From: Adiantum capillus-veneris
Taxonomy: Eukaryota > Streptophyta > Polypodiopsida > Polypodiales > Pteridaceae
NCBI GenBank assembly: GCA_014529385.2
Contig: CM043946.1
Location: 19,956,077 to 20,020,076 of the forward strand
Reading direction: 5' to 3'
DNA: 64,000 nucleotides
The position numbers and the translations under genes were made by a program. Numbering within the stretch: the first letter of the stretch is position 1; every line of letters starts with the position of its first letter. This document shows, piece by piece, positions 24,067-36,689 of this stretch. Below the pieces are notes generated by a model. It worked only from the letters and a program-made list of their open reading frames with translations, had not been told where the DNA came from and made no database searches.

Positions 24067-24883
24067 TGTCTAACCTCACCATCCTATCTTATTGCAGTAT
24101 TAGTGAGAACCACAATTAATTTGTCAAACCATGGGGCGAAGCTGACTTGACTAGTGCATAGAGGCTACAAGAGGTTGTCAATCTCTTGGAAAACAACTAA
24201 CAACTCGCATCTAACTCAAGCTACACTCAAGTGACTGAAATCACCAAAAGCCAATCGCTCATCGGCAAGCAAATCACATCCGTTACAGCATCAAATGACA
24301 TCCAAACGTAACAAAACTTCTAGGACAAGTTTATAAGACCTAAGCACACATGCCTATGGCCTCAAATCCCACTTTTGGTCAAGTTCCAAAATCGCGATTA
24401 TTAACAGCAGTGGATTTTTGACCTAGTCATTTTCGACCCAAAATGCATCTAAATGCTTAGCAATGATGCCCCAATACCCCGCCTATGCTTAGTTTTTGAT
24501 TTGAACATGTAAATTCCTAGTTATGATGAAATTAGACCATGGGTCGGCGACGCCCAAAGCTACGAAATACTATGAATGGCTTACATCAATGCGTAGAGCT
24601 CTTACTTGCGGTTGCAATGCAACAAACGCATTCGCTATGACGATCGAGGAGGGAGTAGGAAGCACGAGAAGGAGAGAAGTGAGCGCCGTTAGCTCCCGAC
24701 TGCAGCTTCTTCTTCATCGCGGCGAGGAATCCACCACGAAGGCAAGCGTAGAGTGGTGAGTGACACACCCTTTGCTCTCTTGAGCTTGCTAGTTTAGGCT
24801 TGTTGTGTGCTTGGAGCCATTTGTGGCTCGCACACGGTGTATTGGCAAGTCCCTTGCTTCGACAGTGCGGCAAGGAGCGCACA
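24067..24883 (+). repeat. 5' LTR of element C (U3 type 1)
   Basis: Starts TGTCTAACCTCACC and ends GAGCGCACA four bases before the primer site. The first 627 bp match 8554-9192; the last 190 bp match the 3' LTR end at 32889-33077. A copy of the ATCGCGATTATTAAC motif is at about 24390. Confidence 0.7.
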
Positions 24884-24887
24884 TTTT

Positions 24888-24905
24888 TGGCGCCGCTGTC
24901 GGGGA
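24888..24905 (+). promoter_or_regulatory. Primer binding site, tRNA-Asp type
   Basis: TGGCGCCGCTGTCGGGGA agrees at 16 of 18 positions with the complement of the plant tRNA-Asp(GTC) 3' end. It stands four bases after the 5' LTR, as expected for the minus-strand primer site. Confidence 0.8.
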
Positions 24906-25205
24906 AATGCCCTACACTAAGCTTGGTTAAGCATTTTACGCTTTCTTGTGGTGCAATTTCTATCATAGGAAAGGCAGGGAATGAGTGTGTGTAGTTGTGT
25001 GGAGATTTGTGTTTTTCGCGTTTTCTGCGTTTTCTGGTTTGCACTGCACAGGTAGCATTTCTTGCGTTTCTGCGTTTTCTGCATTTCTGCGTCTTCCAAA
25101 AAATAAAAACGTGAGTGAGGGGGAGGTTAAATTTTCGAAAATAAAAAACGTGAGTTATTAAAACGGACGGGTTGGTTTGTATAAAAGTTAGATCGGGATC
25201 ATTTC

Positions 25206-25246
25206 CCCAAGCCCAAGCCCAAGCCCAAGCCCAAGCCCAAGCCCAG
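25206..25246 (+). repeat. (AAGCCC)n hexamer repeat in the element C leader
   Basis: Nearly seven perfect CCCAAG units in the untranslated leader between primer site and gag. Confidence 0.95.
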
Positions 25247-25624
25247 GCCTCAGTCTTATGATATATACTAGACTCACTCTTATATATATACCCTACTCCC
25301 TCAAGAGGGAATGAGAGCGTGTGGGACAAGTCCTCCACTCTCCTCCCTTCTCTTCCCACTTGCACCCTTAGACTTGCTATTTGGAGCCTAGTTCCCCAGC
25401 TAGGAAAAGACTGTTTCGGGCTTTTCTGGAGCAAAATAGAACCAAACGGTGGGCTGTAAAGCACAGCGCATCCCTCCTAGCGATACGCTCGTTTCGAGCT
25501 ATCACACGGCCCATTCCACGACACGCTCTAAAAAATCTAGCAAAAAAACAAACAAAAAACACACAAAAACTAGTCACAAGGCCTCCTAGAGCAGCTTTTT
25601 GACACCTTAGGGTATCAAAAGCAC

Positions 25625-28370
25625 ATGCACTTACGCTCTAGGCGAGTGCTAGAACACGATCATATTGAGGGTGCCTCTGTTCATACGGACACCCATTACC
25701 CATCCACGATAGGCTCTAGACTCTCAGCGAGGACACAAGGTAGCACCACCCAAGACCCTAAAATAGCCGCTAGTGATTCCTCCTCCGACTCAGAAATCAT
25801 GGAAGCATACCCTACCCAAAACACTGAGAGAGAAGGCCATGCACCTCCCGAAGCTCCACAGCCTAGTACTAGTATGTTTAGCCGTTTCATGGAAACATTA
25901 GGTAGAGCTTCTCGCTCGGAACCTGATGCAAATGAAGCACACGAAGGGGGTGGGGAAGTGGACTTTCCTTTCACATCGCACATGGACCCCACACCCCCAA
26001 AGAGTGTCTATGTGGATATCCTGCCAACTTCTTACCAAGAAGGCCCTGTTGAGCTGCCTCCTTCAGAAGTTCCCTCTAGAGTATCGTTGGTGACAAGTAA
26101 AACCACGGGGAGCAACATTGCTTCTACCTCACAAGAAACCGTTAACACGTCGACTCTAGAAGGATTGTTCATTAATGATCATTGGATATACGACCTCCAC
26201 ACTGAGGTGTTGACGGATCTACACTCTGGCCAGGCCTACCATGTAGGATGGATAGAGATTGTACAATCCACCTCTAGTGCCACGACCATCGAAGATCAAC
26301 AGAAAATGATCTGTAATGTTATCCATGGCATTATTCAATCGGAAAGGCAAAACCGAGGGGTAAATATACTCTCAACTGGCCCCATGAGATTTCTGGATAC
26401 GAGCAAGGCTCAACAGCCTACTCTATCACAAATGGAGACTCCTCTAATGAGCCCCATGGACCCATCTTACATCATTTCACCTGGGGTCTCTATGCAATCT
26501 GAGCCTCCGAGCGACAACTTTAGCTTTCCTAACTTGGCTCAACCCTCTATTAAGGAAAACACAGTGCTCACTCCAGAGATAAGCCTAACAGAGAATGTAC
26601 CGATGACATCTACGGTTAGCGCAGTGCCACTACCTAGTGTCGTAGTACCTAATATGGGGCCTCAACCGTATGTGCCTCTAGCCCCTTATGCACACATGGC
26701 CCCCACACCTCCAATTGTACCACTTGTTTATGCTCCTCAAGTGCCGCTCCCTAGCCCTTATCCGAGTGGACCTATGCCCGGTTATGTTCCATATCCTGCA
26801 TCATCCACACATATGCCAAGACCGGTACCCGTCCCTCTCCCACATATGATTCCAAGAGTACCTCCACCGGCCCTGCCTCCTCACATAGGTGACTTGGCAG
26901 TGTTTGCTCAAACCATAGGTCGATCTACCGCGGAAAATATGCGTCATGCATCTGATAGAGAGCCTAGAAGTAAGGTAGTACAAATTGCCAAACTCACGCA
27001 AAAATTCAATGGGGACGAAGATGCTAGAAAACACATTGAAGTGTTTGAACAAGTATGTGATTCCTTAGGGGAACGTAACGCACTACATAAGTGCAATGCC
27101 TTAAGCTTGACATTAAGTGGGAAGGCTAGAGATTGGTATAGAACCCTAAGGGTGGACGAGAAAACAATCTACCCTACCCTTCGAAGGTTGTTTCTAAAGG
27201 AGTACATACGAGAAGGTGTGCTTTGGGGTGTAGCATCTCAGCTACAGAAGGCCGAACATAAGGAAGGAGAGTCAGTAAGGGACTTCATTAGTCGTCTAAA
27301 GCACTTAAACTCTCGCTGCCCTGTAAATGAGCGCTTCAACAATAACCAACTGCTTGATCGATTCATTCGAGGGTTGAGGAATGAAGGAATCTATAATGGA
27401 CTAGTGATTAGAGGTATCACAACCTGGGAAGATGTCACTGCCAATGCAATCCAATTAGAGGACAACTTGATGATAGCAGGCATGAGGGTGTCTACTGACA
27501 CGAGATCCACTAGCTCACAAGCCATTGAGTATGAACCCATAACTGCAAATCCCATTGCCAATGAGCCAAAGATATTTGAGACATTCTTGACAGACCTCTC
27601 CAAGGCAATCCAAGAGTCTCTTAAGGATAATCGACCCCCTCAAAATAGTCACATGTATCCAAGAAGGGAGCAACAATGGTGTTCCATTTGCTTGGGTCCA
27701 CATAGCACTAGTGAGTGCCCTATGTTTAGAGTAAAATTTAATGGAACTTGCAACGCATGTTGTAGGTATGGTCACCAAGCTAAGGATTGTTTAATGATCA
27801 AACGTATGATGGCAAATAGACCACCTGTAGCCTGGACGGATGCGCCTCGAGCTCCTGTATTGATGCCTGCTCCACCTGTTGAGAAACTACCGCAACACAT
27901 GGTCCCTAGATCTCAAAATGTTGTATAAGCTACACCGCTACCACCTCCTGTGCTAGGACCGCAGCCCCCGCATCCAAGAGTCGCCCCTATGAACCAAGTG
28001 GGTTGCGAGCCATCAAATGCTTATGCAGATGGCTGTGAGGAGGAAATAGACACTAGTATTGCCTACGGACTTGATACATTGGAAGAGTGTCCTATATACT
28101 ACATGGAAGATTGTTGGGGGCACGTCAAGCCGGTTTATCAAGCTGCTGCTCTCGCATCCAGAGGTCAAAATATCAACACCCAGGCTAGGAGGCCACCTCT
28201 TCAATGCTACGAGTGTGGTGGACCACATCGGGCAGTGGAGTGCCCTATTAGGCTGCAAAAGAATGCTGCACAGATGCAAATGAATCAAGGGAGCACGTCT
28301 GCAATGCCAATACTCACATGTAATCGTTGTGGCATAGATCACTTGATTGCCCAATGCCCCTATAACCCAA
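25625..28370 (+). pseudogene. gag: Gag of element C with four zinc knuckles (fossil)
   Basis: Starts at an ATG (MHLRSRRVLEHDH). The first 300 residues or so are Ser/Thr/Pro/Glu-rich. A Pro-rich stretch covers about residues 345-425. A retrotransposon Gag core follows at about residues 445-600 (LTQKFNGDEDARKHIEVFE, LSGKARDWYRTL, ESVRDFISRLKHLNSRCP, FIRGLRNEGIYNGL). Zinc knuckles CSICLGPHSTSECP and CNACCRYGHQAKDC come next, and two more (CYECGGPHRAVECP, CNRCGIDHLIAQCP) lie near 28200-28370. Gag packages element RNA; four knuckles are more than usual. Nearly continuous but broken. Confidence 0.8.
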
Positions 28371-29300
28371 ATGCGCCTAAAATCACACCCCTAAATTTGG
28401 TCAAAATTGCTAGTGTGACATCGCCAATACCACCCGTCGCACCCGCTTATGCGATTACACGGTCCATGCTTCAAGGGCCAGGCCATATCCTCGAAGAGAG
28501 AGATACCGCGTTAGTTATCCAAGCAAAGAAAAAGAAGACACAAAGGAAGAGGTCACAGAATACGGGAAATTCAAAGCCAAGTTCCAAAACAAACATAGGA
28601 ACAAGAGATGACCCCGTGTATATGAATGACCTCGAGGATGATTCAGATTCAATCGAGAGAATGGAGACTAGAACCAATACCACAAAGGGAAAGACCGACA
28701 AAGAAAACCGTAACATGGAACTAAATGAAAACCGAATAAGAGAAAACCATAAAGAGCCTCTGAAAACACCACAAGTGTTTCCAAATCCAATCCAAGACCC
28801 CCAAGATAAACCGCAGGGGCAAAAAGGGAAGAATCGTAAAAAGAAGATTGGGACGTACCCAAACCCAGTAGACGAGATTGAGCAGGTGAAACATCTAAGA
28901 GGTTTAGTGGAGGAGACTCAAAGGAAAGTAGAACCAGAACCCATGCATGTCAAAATTCATGACACAGTGTTTCCCACGCAAGTACATCCACCCCACATGA
29001 ACCATAGACCGTTAGCCATATCTAGTATCATCCAAGAAGGGAGTGAGGACGAGACATCAGAAAGTGAGCATACACCCTTCTTGTTGGAAAGGATGTTTAA
29101 CGAAGGAATACCTGATCCCATTGAGGAATATGAGATTCCATCCTCACCAGTTCCTAGTCAAGGACCTACACCCTGCAAAATGCCAATGAATGTTGCCAAA
29201 CTAGTGGACTTCATGTCTTCTGAGGTCCGAACCACGATCATAGCAAAGCTGTATGGAGATCCTGAGTTATTCCTTGCACTTCGAGCATTCCTTAACGGAG
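28371..29300 (+). pseudogene. Basic linker between Gag and protease of element C (fossil)
   Basis: A Lys/Glu/Asn/Pro-rich low-complexity region (KKKTQRKRSQNTGN, KGKTDKENRN) without a recognised domain. It links the zinc knuckles to the retropepsin and ends with a short helical part (LVDFMSSEVRTTIIAKLYGD). Confidence 0.55.
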
Positions 29301-29379
29301 AGCTACGAACGGGATTACCGCAGTTTGCGCAACCAAATAGGCCTGACTTGATTATGATTGATGAGGAAAATCATGTGCA

Positions 29380-29790
29380 ATCACTTGACTTAGATGGACA
29401 CGAGTCTGTGATCGAGGTACCCATTAACGAATTAGGGCAGTATTTTGAAGGCGACGAGTCTAATGCGACCCTACCCATTACTACCAAGGGATTAACTATA
29501 AAGGGAATTCTTGATGGTGGTGCGGGAGTTAGCATCATTACAAAAGATTGTTGGGAATCCATGGGAAAACCCCGCCTCAGTGTGACTAACATTGTGGTAA
29601 AGATGGCAAATGGTACCATAGCCAAACCTATGGGGATGCTCAAGGATCTTAAGATCAAAGTTCTAGGACACAAGGTACGACATACGTTCATTGTAATGGA
29701 TTTCTCTAAACACCTTATGTCATATGAAATGTTTAGTACGACCATTCATGAGGGAAGCACAAATGGTTCATGATTGGTCTAAAAATCATG
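29380..29790 (+). pseudogene. Retropepsin of element C (fossil)
   Basis: Active-site motif GILDGGAGVSIITKDCWE, then KMANGTIAKPMGMLKDLKIK and HTFIVMDF, the fold of a gypsy aspartic protease. It resembles the protease of gypsy copies A and B (MAILDSGAG, LADGHIERPLGILEK, REAQMVHDW versus RQVQLIQDW), which supports a gypsy origin for element C. Confidence 0.8.
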
Positions 29791-30803
29791 TCTATTTGCA
29801 ATTCCAAGACTCTGTCCTTAGAGTGGATTTGGTGACTGGTAAGGTACACCCCTTAGGGAGTAAAACCATTATTGATCATCGCTCTGACACCACAGTTCAC
29901 TCGGCCCCACTAAAATATTGTTACACTTGTAAGAAGGATACAGACATTGGCCAAGATTCTCCTTATATGGATATCCTACCTGGGATGACTGAGTCGGACA
30001 ATGTGGATTGGGTCCACCTAGCAGCAACCATAGACACTTGGGGAAATAGGGGGACAACCTGGGTAACACCTGAGGGGGATGAAATGCCTGTACCCTTAAA
30101 TATGCTACAAGCAATGCATATCGCTTCCGACAAGACTCATCCTAATGTAACGAAGAAAACATACAAGTGGGTCCCTAAAGCTTCTTTAGTGACCATAGCT
30201 AGTGCTAAAAAACAGAAGCCTTGTAGGAAACGTACCACTCGCTCCAAGAAAAGTAAGAAAATGTTGCGATGGATCCCTAAACGACTATTGGAAGCCCAAG
30301 GCTACTATCAAGGAAATGATCAAATCTGGGTGCCAAAACGTAGATTGTGCTCTTACCTATCACCTGACCCAAGTGAGCCCAATCCCGTAGCTCCAAAACG
30401 AATCAATGATCGTGGAAAGAAAAAAATCACAGAATGCTACACACCCACTCCCGAGCTAGTTTGGGTACCAAAGAAAGAACGATTTGTTCCACCTAGCTCA
30501 GGAAGGGGGGAGTCCCATGAAGCTTCTAGCTCCTCATGTAATACATCCATAGAGGTAAAAGCTTCTACACAGCCTCCATCTATAGTAGTGGACCTCCATG
30601 AAGCTACAAAAGAATCCACACCTCCCAGTGTTCAAGAATCACCTGATGAACCACTTCAAGTTCGATCCTGGGAGAGTACCTTACCACCCTTGCAGCTTGA
30701 CGAGGCACCTAGGGTAATAGAAAACTACTGGCAAAAATCCTCACCTATTACCAACTGGAACAATTGGTTTCAAAGGGTGACAAGCTCATTTCAAATGGTA
30801 TGA
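29791..30803 (+). pseudogene. C-terminal tail of element C with WVPK repeats (fossil)
   Basis: Follows the protease. It contains YLQFQDSVLRVDL, then four motifs of the form WVPK/WIPK (KWVPKASL, RWIPKRLL, IWVPKRRL, VWVPKKER) about 30-55 residues apart in a very basic context, then an acidic Ser/Pro-rich end. Role unknown; a nucleic-acid-binding tail is possible. Nothing after it resembles reverse transcriptase. Confidence 0.6.
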
Positions 30804-32413
30804 TCTACCCAAGGAAGGGGGGAGTGTTTGTGGACATCCATCATTCACTTGCTTCCCTCTCAACCTTTCTCCCCGACCTCTATATCTCCCAATCTTAGGG
30901 AATGTACATATAAAGCTTTATACTCACAAAAAAAAAAAGAGCAAGAGCAATTAGCAAACGAGTATGCACATTAAAAGTCAAAACATTGACTCAGACCTAC
31001 ACATGTCACATCTGGTACAGTGAAACAGAAACCTATGCCATAAAACACCTTTGATCCTCATCACTTAAGTGATGGAGGGTAGGTAAGATTAGTACGATAG
31101 TAGTGTTTCTGTTTTAGAGTTGAGAGATTAGCGAAGTTCTCTTTTCCCACTAATGTGCCTCCTGGAGGTATTCCTTTTGTTTCCTAGTGTGTACAGGAGC
31201 GTGTTGCTATTGATAGGATTTGGACCTTCATGGAACCTTTCTCTCGTTCACACTTCAAATCAAGCGTGACCATCAACACAAACAGGTGTTTTCTGTCCAT
31301 TAGCATTGCCCTTATCTTTTTGCATCCATGTTTGTCTGCTTTGATTGTGATTGGTAGCATAATATTCAGCGCATTGGCTTAGTATCAAACATTTAATTCA
31401 ATGTAATGTTTTGTCATAACTTGTCTAGGTTTAAAACTCGAGCAGTCCGACTAAGCTAGTTTGACCAAGTTAGGTGTTAGAGATCTTCTCTTAATACCAT
31501 GGGGAATGCCTTCCTAATAAGCAATGGTTACTTAGGTTCTTAATCCGATTTAGGCAGCATTGTATGAAATGTACTAGGGCTTTCTAGTGGGCTTAACCCT
31601 ATTGACCTTTAGCTTAAGTATTATAAAGGGAGTTTACTAATGTGATGAGCTTGGGGAGGGTAACAGTGTTATATGACCCCCCAAAGTTACAAAATTAAAA
31701 TGCTGAAAATGAACAAACAAAAAATCAAAGTGCCACAATGTAAAATTTTAAGCTGGAAGAGAAATCCCTGCTTAAATTGGTACTTCACTCACATGTATCG
31801 CCTATGGTACTAGAGCCCTAGAGGTTCCCAGTGTGGGCGCTTTTCCTTGAAAAGAAAAAAACCCAAGGCATACAAAATAAGCACACACATCAAAATTGAA
31901 TCAATGTGAAAAGACTTTGGGGGGTCAAAGAAAAAGTAATCAGCCAGGCAATGATTTCATGAGAAATTCCTTTTATGGTAGCTTAACTACAAGGTCTTCT
32001 AGATATAGCCTCTAGTCAGCCCTCGAACATGAATACTTGGCTCTCGCGATTAAACAACTTAATTGACCACAGAAAATTAAGAAGCTTACCCATGGTATTG
32101 ATATTCGATCTCTAGTGCCTTTCGACCGTCAAATTAGCGACCCTAGACTTGTTTAATTTTTTACCTTTACATCTGTTTATGCATTTGATTACATTGCAAT
32201 TTAATGTTCATTGCTACCAAATTGTTTGAAATTCTTTTACCAATCAATTTGTCTACCTAAAACTGCATATGCTTTTTAAGAGAATGCAATTACTATGCCA
32301 ATGTTGTTTGATTTTGCAGTGACTGAAGAAGGCTAAGGACATTCATCTCAAATGCTCTTCCACCTCGACGAACCAGCTTCAACTCAATAGCTTCCGAGGA
32401 CGGTATCTACATC
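30804..32413 (+). other. Non-coding 3' region of element C
   Basis: About 1.6 kb without a recognisable frame. Right after the reading frame stands a purine run (AAGGAAGGGGGGAG, about 30812-30825) that looks like a second polypurine tract, followed by TGTTTGTGG. An A-run is at about 30930. Confidence 0.6.
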
Positions 32414-32424
32414 AGGAAGGGGGG
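32414..32424 (+). promoter_or_regulatory. Polypurine tract of element C
   Basis: AGGAAGGGGGG directly before the 3' LTR (CA then TGTTAACC). Confidence 0.8.
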
Positions 32425-32426
32425 CA

Positions 32427-33077
<651 letters not shown>

Positions 33078-33232
33078 GTGGAGTTGGCAGATTTTTCTCC
33101 AGAATGTCCTTTTGGACTGAAATGTTGATAATCCGGACCAAATTGCTTCAAATCAATTTCTGAACAAGCAAAGATGCATAAAATCATGCAAGGAACAAAA
33201 CTGTATGGTCAAAACAAACATTTGCAACCAAA

Positions 33233-33254
33233 GTAAATAATCGCGATTATTTAC
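33233..33254. repeat. 22-bp perfect palindrome, unit 1
   Basis: The half GTAAATAATCG is followed by its exact reverse complement. First of three at 294 and 284 bp spacing. Confidence 0.95.
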
Positions 33255-33526
33255 AACTGAGAAAATTTTCAACTTTTTTGCAATTTTGGCTTTATAGGCT
33301 TGAAGTATGTGCCAATTACATGCTCTGAGGGAAATTTGGGCTCATTTGGATGTACAGGTTGGAAATGATACCAGATTTTGGCTTTAGGTCTCTGAAAAAG
33401 TAGATATAAAGGAAATTTGAGATTTTGAAATCCAAATTGACTCAAAATTGGCTAGTGTGCTTATCACATCATGTACTTTGGATGTATGATGACAAATTTT
33501 CAAAATTACCCCATTTTGGTAAAAAA

Positions 33527-33548
33527 GTAAATAATCGCGATTATTAAC
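33527..33548. repeat. 22-bp palindrome, unit 2 (one mismatched pair)
   Basis: Same GTAAATAATCG half; the second half ends TTAAC in place of TTTAC. Confidence 0.95.
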
Positions 33549-33810
33549 TTTTCTTCCCAAAATGACATTTTTTGGCATAGACTGGTTCTAGGCATGGTAT
33601 AGACCTTGGGTATGAATTATGAGGTGATTTGGATCAAGAAAAGTTGTCCATAACCCAAATTTTGGCTTTCACATACTTCTTTGCGTTTTTTGGCAATTTT
33701 GCAAGTAAAGGGTGGTCATTTTAGCTCATACTTGATTTTAGGCATGTAATAGGTGTGTACACATGATAGGTGAGGTGAATTGACAACTTTCATGCAAAAA
33801 TGTTGCAAAA

Positions 33811-33832
33811 GTAAATAATCGCGATTATTTAC
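33811..33832. repeat. 22-bp perfect palindrome, unit 3
   Basis: Identical to unit 1, followed by AACAGTGA, which also follows the related motif in U3 type 1 LTRs (8882, 24390) in similar form. Confidence 0.95.
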
Positions 33833-35234
33833 AACAGTGACAAAAACTTTGCATTTCACATAAATTTTGACCTAAACATGTTTCATACACCTAATATAAG
33901 TCCTAAATTGAGTTTGGTCAAGTTTGGTCATGTCGGCATCACTTTGTGCTTTGTTGACTCTGAAACCACCATCTTTTGTGACTACTCTGTCTGTTGGGTT
34001 GGTTTGTCAACTTTGAGGCTTTGGACTTGTCCGTAACATCATCATGAAGCTACCTGTCCAATTCTAGCTCACTTGGAGTCAGTTTGGCCTCGTGTGTTGA
34101 ATTTGACGCTTTGTAAACTTCGAGCCGTTTTTCGCTTTTCGAGGGCTTTACTTGATGGATTTATCCAAACCAATCATATACATTGTATATGAACCTCATT
34201 AGCAAGACATCTGTGGAGTCAGTCGGAATTCTGGCCTTTCCCAAAAAACCTTAATTCTGAACTGAGGACCCCCTTGACCCCAACCGAATGATCATCTAAT
34301 GGTATGGAATGGTTCTATCATGTTAGGGCATGCTATGGTTCGAATCCCATCCAATTTGGTCAAGCTGGCAGGGCACTATGGTCACTTTTAGGTTGTAGGT
34401 CTTCGTGCATTGCTCGGCTTGTATGGTTTTTTCCAGGGCTTTAGACTAGCTACCGGCCGTACAAACTGGATCACTGATTAGTAAGGAACTTACCCCTCAT
34501 GTTTCTTGTGAGACAGTGCTGAAAAAGGTCAACTGTAGGCTCCAAAAATGACGCGTGAAAGAAGCCAAAATGCTCTCTCTGCAAAGCTCCAAGTGGAAAT
34601 GAGGTGGTTTTATCTTACTCTGGCTATCTATACCCTGACTTCCCAAACCAAATTTCCCCAGATTCCCCCGTTAGTCCTATTAGACCGTGAAATCTATGTT
34701 AGGCTCAAAAAATTCCCAAATCAGATTCCTATAGCTCATTCTGCAAAAAAATTGCAGAAGTAGGCCTGGCCGCCTAATTTCCCGCTTCCATCTTTTGATT
34801 TTGTTGAAAATTTTTGTGCTTGTCTGCCTTGTCTTTCTGATCACCATCGTGTCTTCCGTTTTTCCATCTGAGCTTTCCTGCTGACCTTTTTATTGGGAAA
34901 ATTTTAAAAAATAGAAAAATGCTCTAAAAACAGCAAAGTGAAAATCCAATAATTAAGAAAATCCCTTGAAAAACACAGCTTTATTGTTTTTTGTTGGACT
35001 TCTCCATTCTAAGCCTTCCTATTAGCAAAAATGATGAAAATACCCAAAAAGGGACTATTTTTGATGATTTTCTGATAGTATATACACTATTTACACTCAT
35101 CGGGAAGATATTATCAGTGACTTTCCCCCAGTTGATGAATTATAAGGGCATTATTAGGTAATTTTGCAAAAAATCACACGTTAACATGAAACTTTTTCGT
35201 CCCTCTTCAACCATTGTCCTTAATTACTTAGTAT

Positions 35235-35639
35235 TTAGTAGTATCCTTCCACCCCTCCTAGATGGCGGTCTCTAGGACGATTGTGTGCATGGGTTGAACA
35301 ATTGTGTCTATGCATAGCTGTGATTGGCTCTACCATGATATGAAGATCAATGTAATCTAACTCAATATGTTGTGCAAGAGTTGGGTCTTGAGTAAATAAC
35401 TCAAGGGTTTCCGATGTCGAGGTTTGCTGTTGGTGTCTTCCAAAGAGAAAATCTTGTAGCCTTTGTGCTCTCTGTTTGATAGTACCATCAGGGTGTTTAA
35501 GCACGCTAATTCTTTGAGCTGTTGGGAGCACTTTAGATGGTTGTAAAGATTTTTCTCGCCATTGGTAGTTCGGTCTGCTTGGTGCTTGGTTTTTGAGAGT
35601 CTGTTGAGACTTAACTCGCCACTGTTGGATTGGTTTCAC
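35235..35639 (-). pseudogene. End of the post-integrase region of copy B (fossil)
   Basis: Minus-strand frame, basic and Gln-rich (QQWRVKSQQTLKNQAP, NYQWREKSLQ), then SETLELFTQDPTLAQHIELD. No recognised domain. Copy A keeps a close relative at 14995-15252. It lies just before the purine tract and may be the C-terminus of the polyprotein. Confidence 0.5.
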
Positions 35640-35947
35640 GTTGTGTGGAGAAGGTAAGTGCTCCTTTTTATTTCAAACCTTTTTCATGTTAGGTTCCATG
35701 ATCATAGATGCTTGATTCTGTGCTTGAATCCTTGGAATTGTCTTCGGTTTATTTGGTGAAGTTTTAGACACCCAGATCTGATTTGGTTTATCCACAAGTT
35801 GTGCTTTTGTACCCAAATTTTCTTGACTCCTTGCATGCTACTTGTAGCATTTGTGTGTCGAGGGGATGGAGAATATTTGCTTCGTGGATTGGTCCTCTGA
35901 TTGCATTTTTTCCATTCCTCTTTGCTTGGTGCAATGGGAACAATGAG

Positions 35948-36427
35948 TTACTCTCCCTTAAGTGATAGCTTTAGCTGATTTGTATCCCAATCTAGTATTG
36001 CTTTGTATGTACGCATGCAAGGAATGCCAAGAATCATCGTCTCATTCATGTGTTCATCTGGCAAGCATACAAACTGATGTGGACATGAGCATCCATGTAT
36101 TACCATGTTCATGTTGACTACTCCCAATGTTGGAGTTGGGTTCTTGTTGCATCCTTTGATTGTCATTATTCCTGCAGTCAATGTTTGACTTGTTGCTTTC
36201 TTGTATGTGGAATAACTGATTGCATTCACTCTAGCTCCTGTGTCTACCAAAGCATTGGTGCTATGATTGTTGAACTGTACTTTGATGCGGAGATCCATTC
36301 CATTTAACCAGTCGTCATCTGTTGAAACTGCATCTTTAGGTAATTCCCATTGTCGATCATCTCGTCTTAAAGTGTTGATGGAAATCGGTATCTGTTGATT
36401 CTTGAGAGTAGCTTTACGCTTGAGCAC
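35948..36427 (-). pseudogene. Second retropepsin-like domain, downstream of integrase (copy B, fossil)
   Basis: Minus strand. The sequence LVDTGARVNAISYSTYKK fits an aspartic-protease active-site strand, and MILGIPCMRTYKAILDWD fits the late ILG-P-L strand of retropepsins, with about 85 residues between them as in a full domain. The usual protease of this element is elsewhere (40690-41060), upstream of reverse transcriptase. A retropepsin-like domain after integrase is unusual. It could be a duplicated protease or a captured cellular or element protease. I could place it only in this copy. Confidence 0.6.
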
Positions 36428-36689
36428 CCGAAGTCTAGCTTCCTCTTAGGCTTCATCAATAACCTGCTGTCGCTTCATCTTCCTTTGTTTGGCTGCATGC
36501 ATTCTCTCTAGCAATTCATTGGTTAGTGGCAAATTGTATTTCTTTAAACGACATCCACTAATCCAATTAGCTATTGGTTCACCATCTATGGTTGAAAATT
36601 TTACTACTCCACTTGGAGATACATCTTCAATAATAAATGGTCCATTTCCCTTTTCCTTAAACTTGGGAATGTGTTGCTTAAGGGAATAG

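Larger units (their letters stand above)
33090..35225 (-). repeat. Long non-coding tail of gypsy copy B
   Basis: Aligned with 12690-14999. Minus strand: a purine tract (AGGAGGGGTGGAAGGA, about 35243-35258) comes first, then AT-rich DNA to the element C border. Three spaced palindromes lie within. It may be a 3' LTR. Confidence 0.5.

Noticed and set aside
24586-25464. Minus-strand frame of 292 codons with an Ala-Trp repeat
   Set aside because: It crosses the LTR end, the primer site and the AAGCCC repeat of element C on the opposite strand; the Ala-Trp run is only the hexamer repeat.
30812-30830. Second polypurine tract followed by TGTTTGTGG as a 3' LTR start for element C
   Set aside because: No matching sequence occurs at the 5' side, while 32427-33077 matches the 5' LTR end; kept only as a curiosity.
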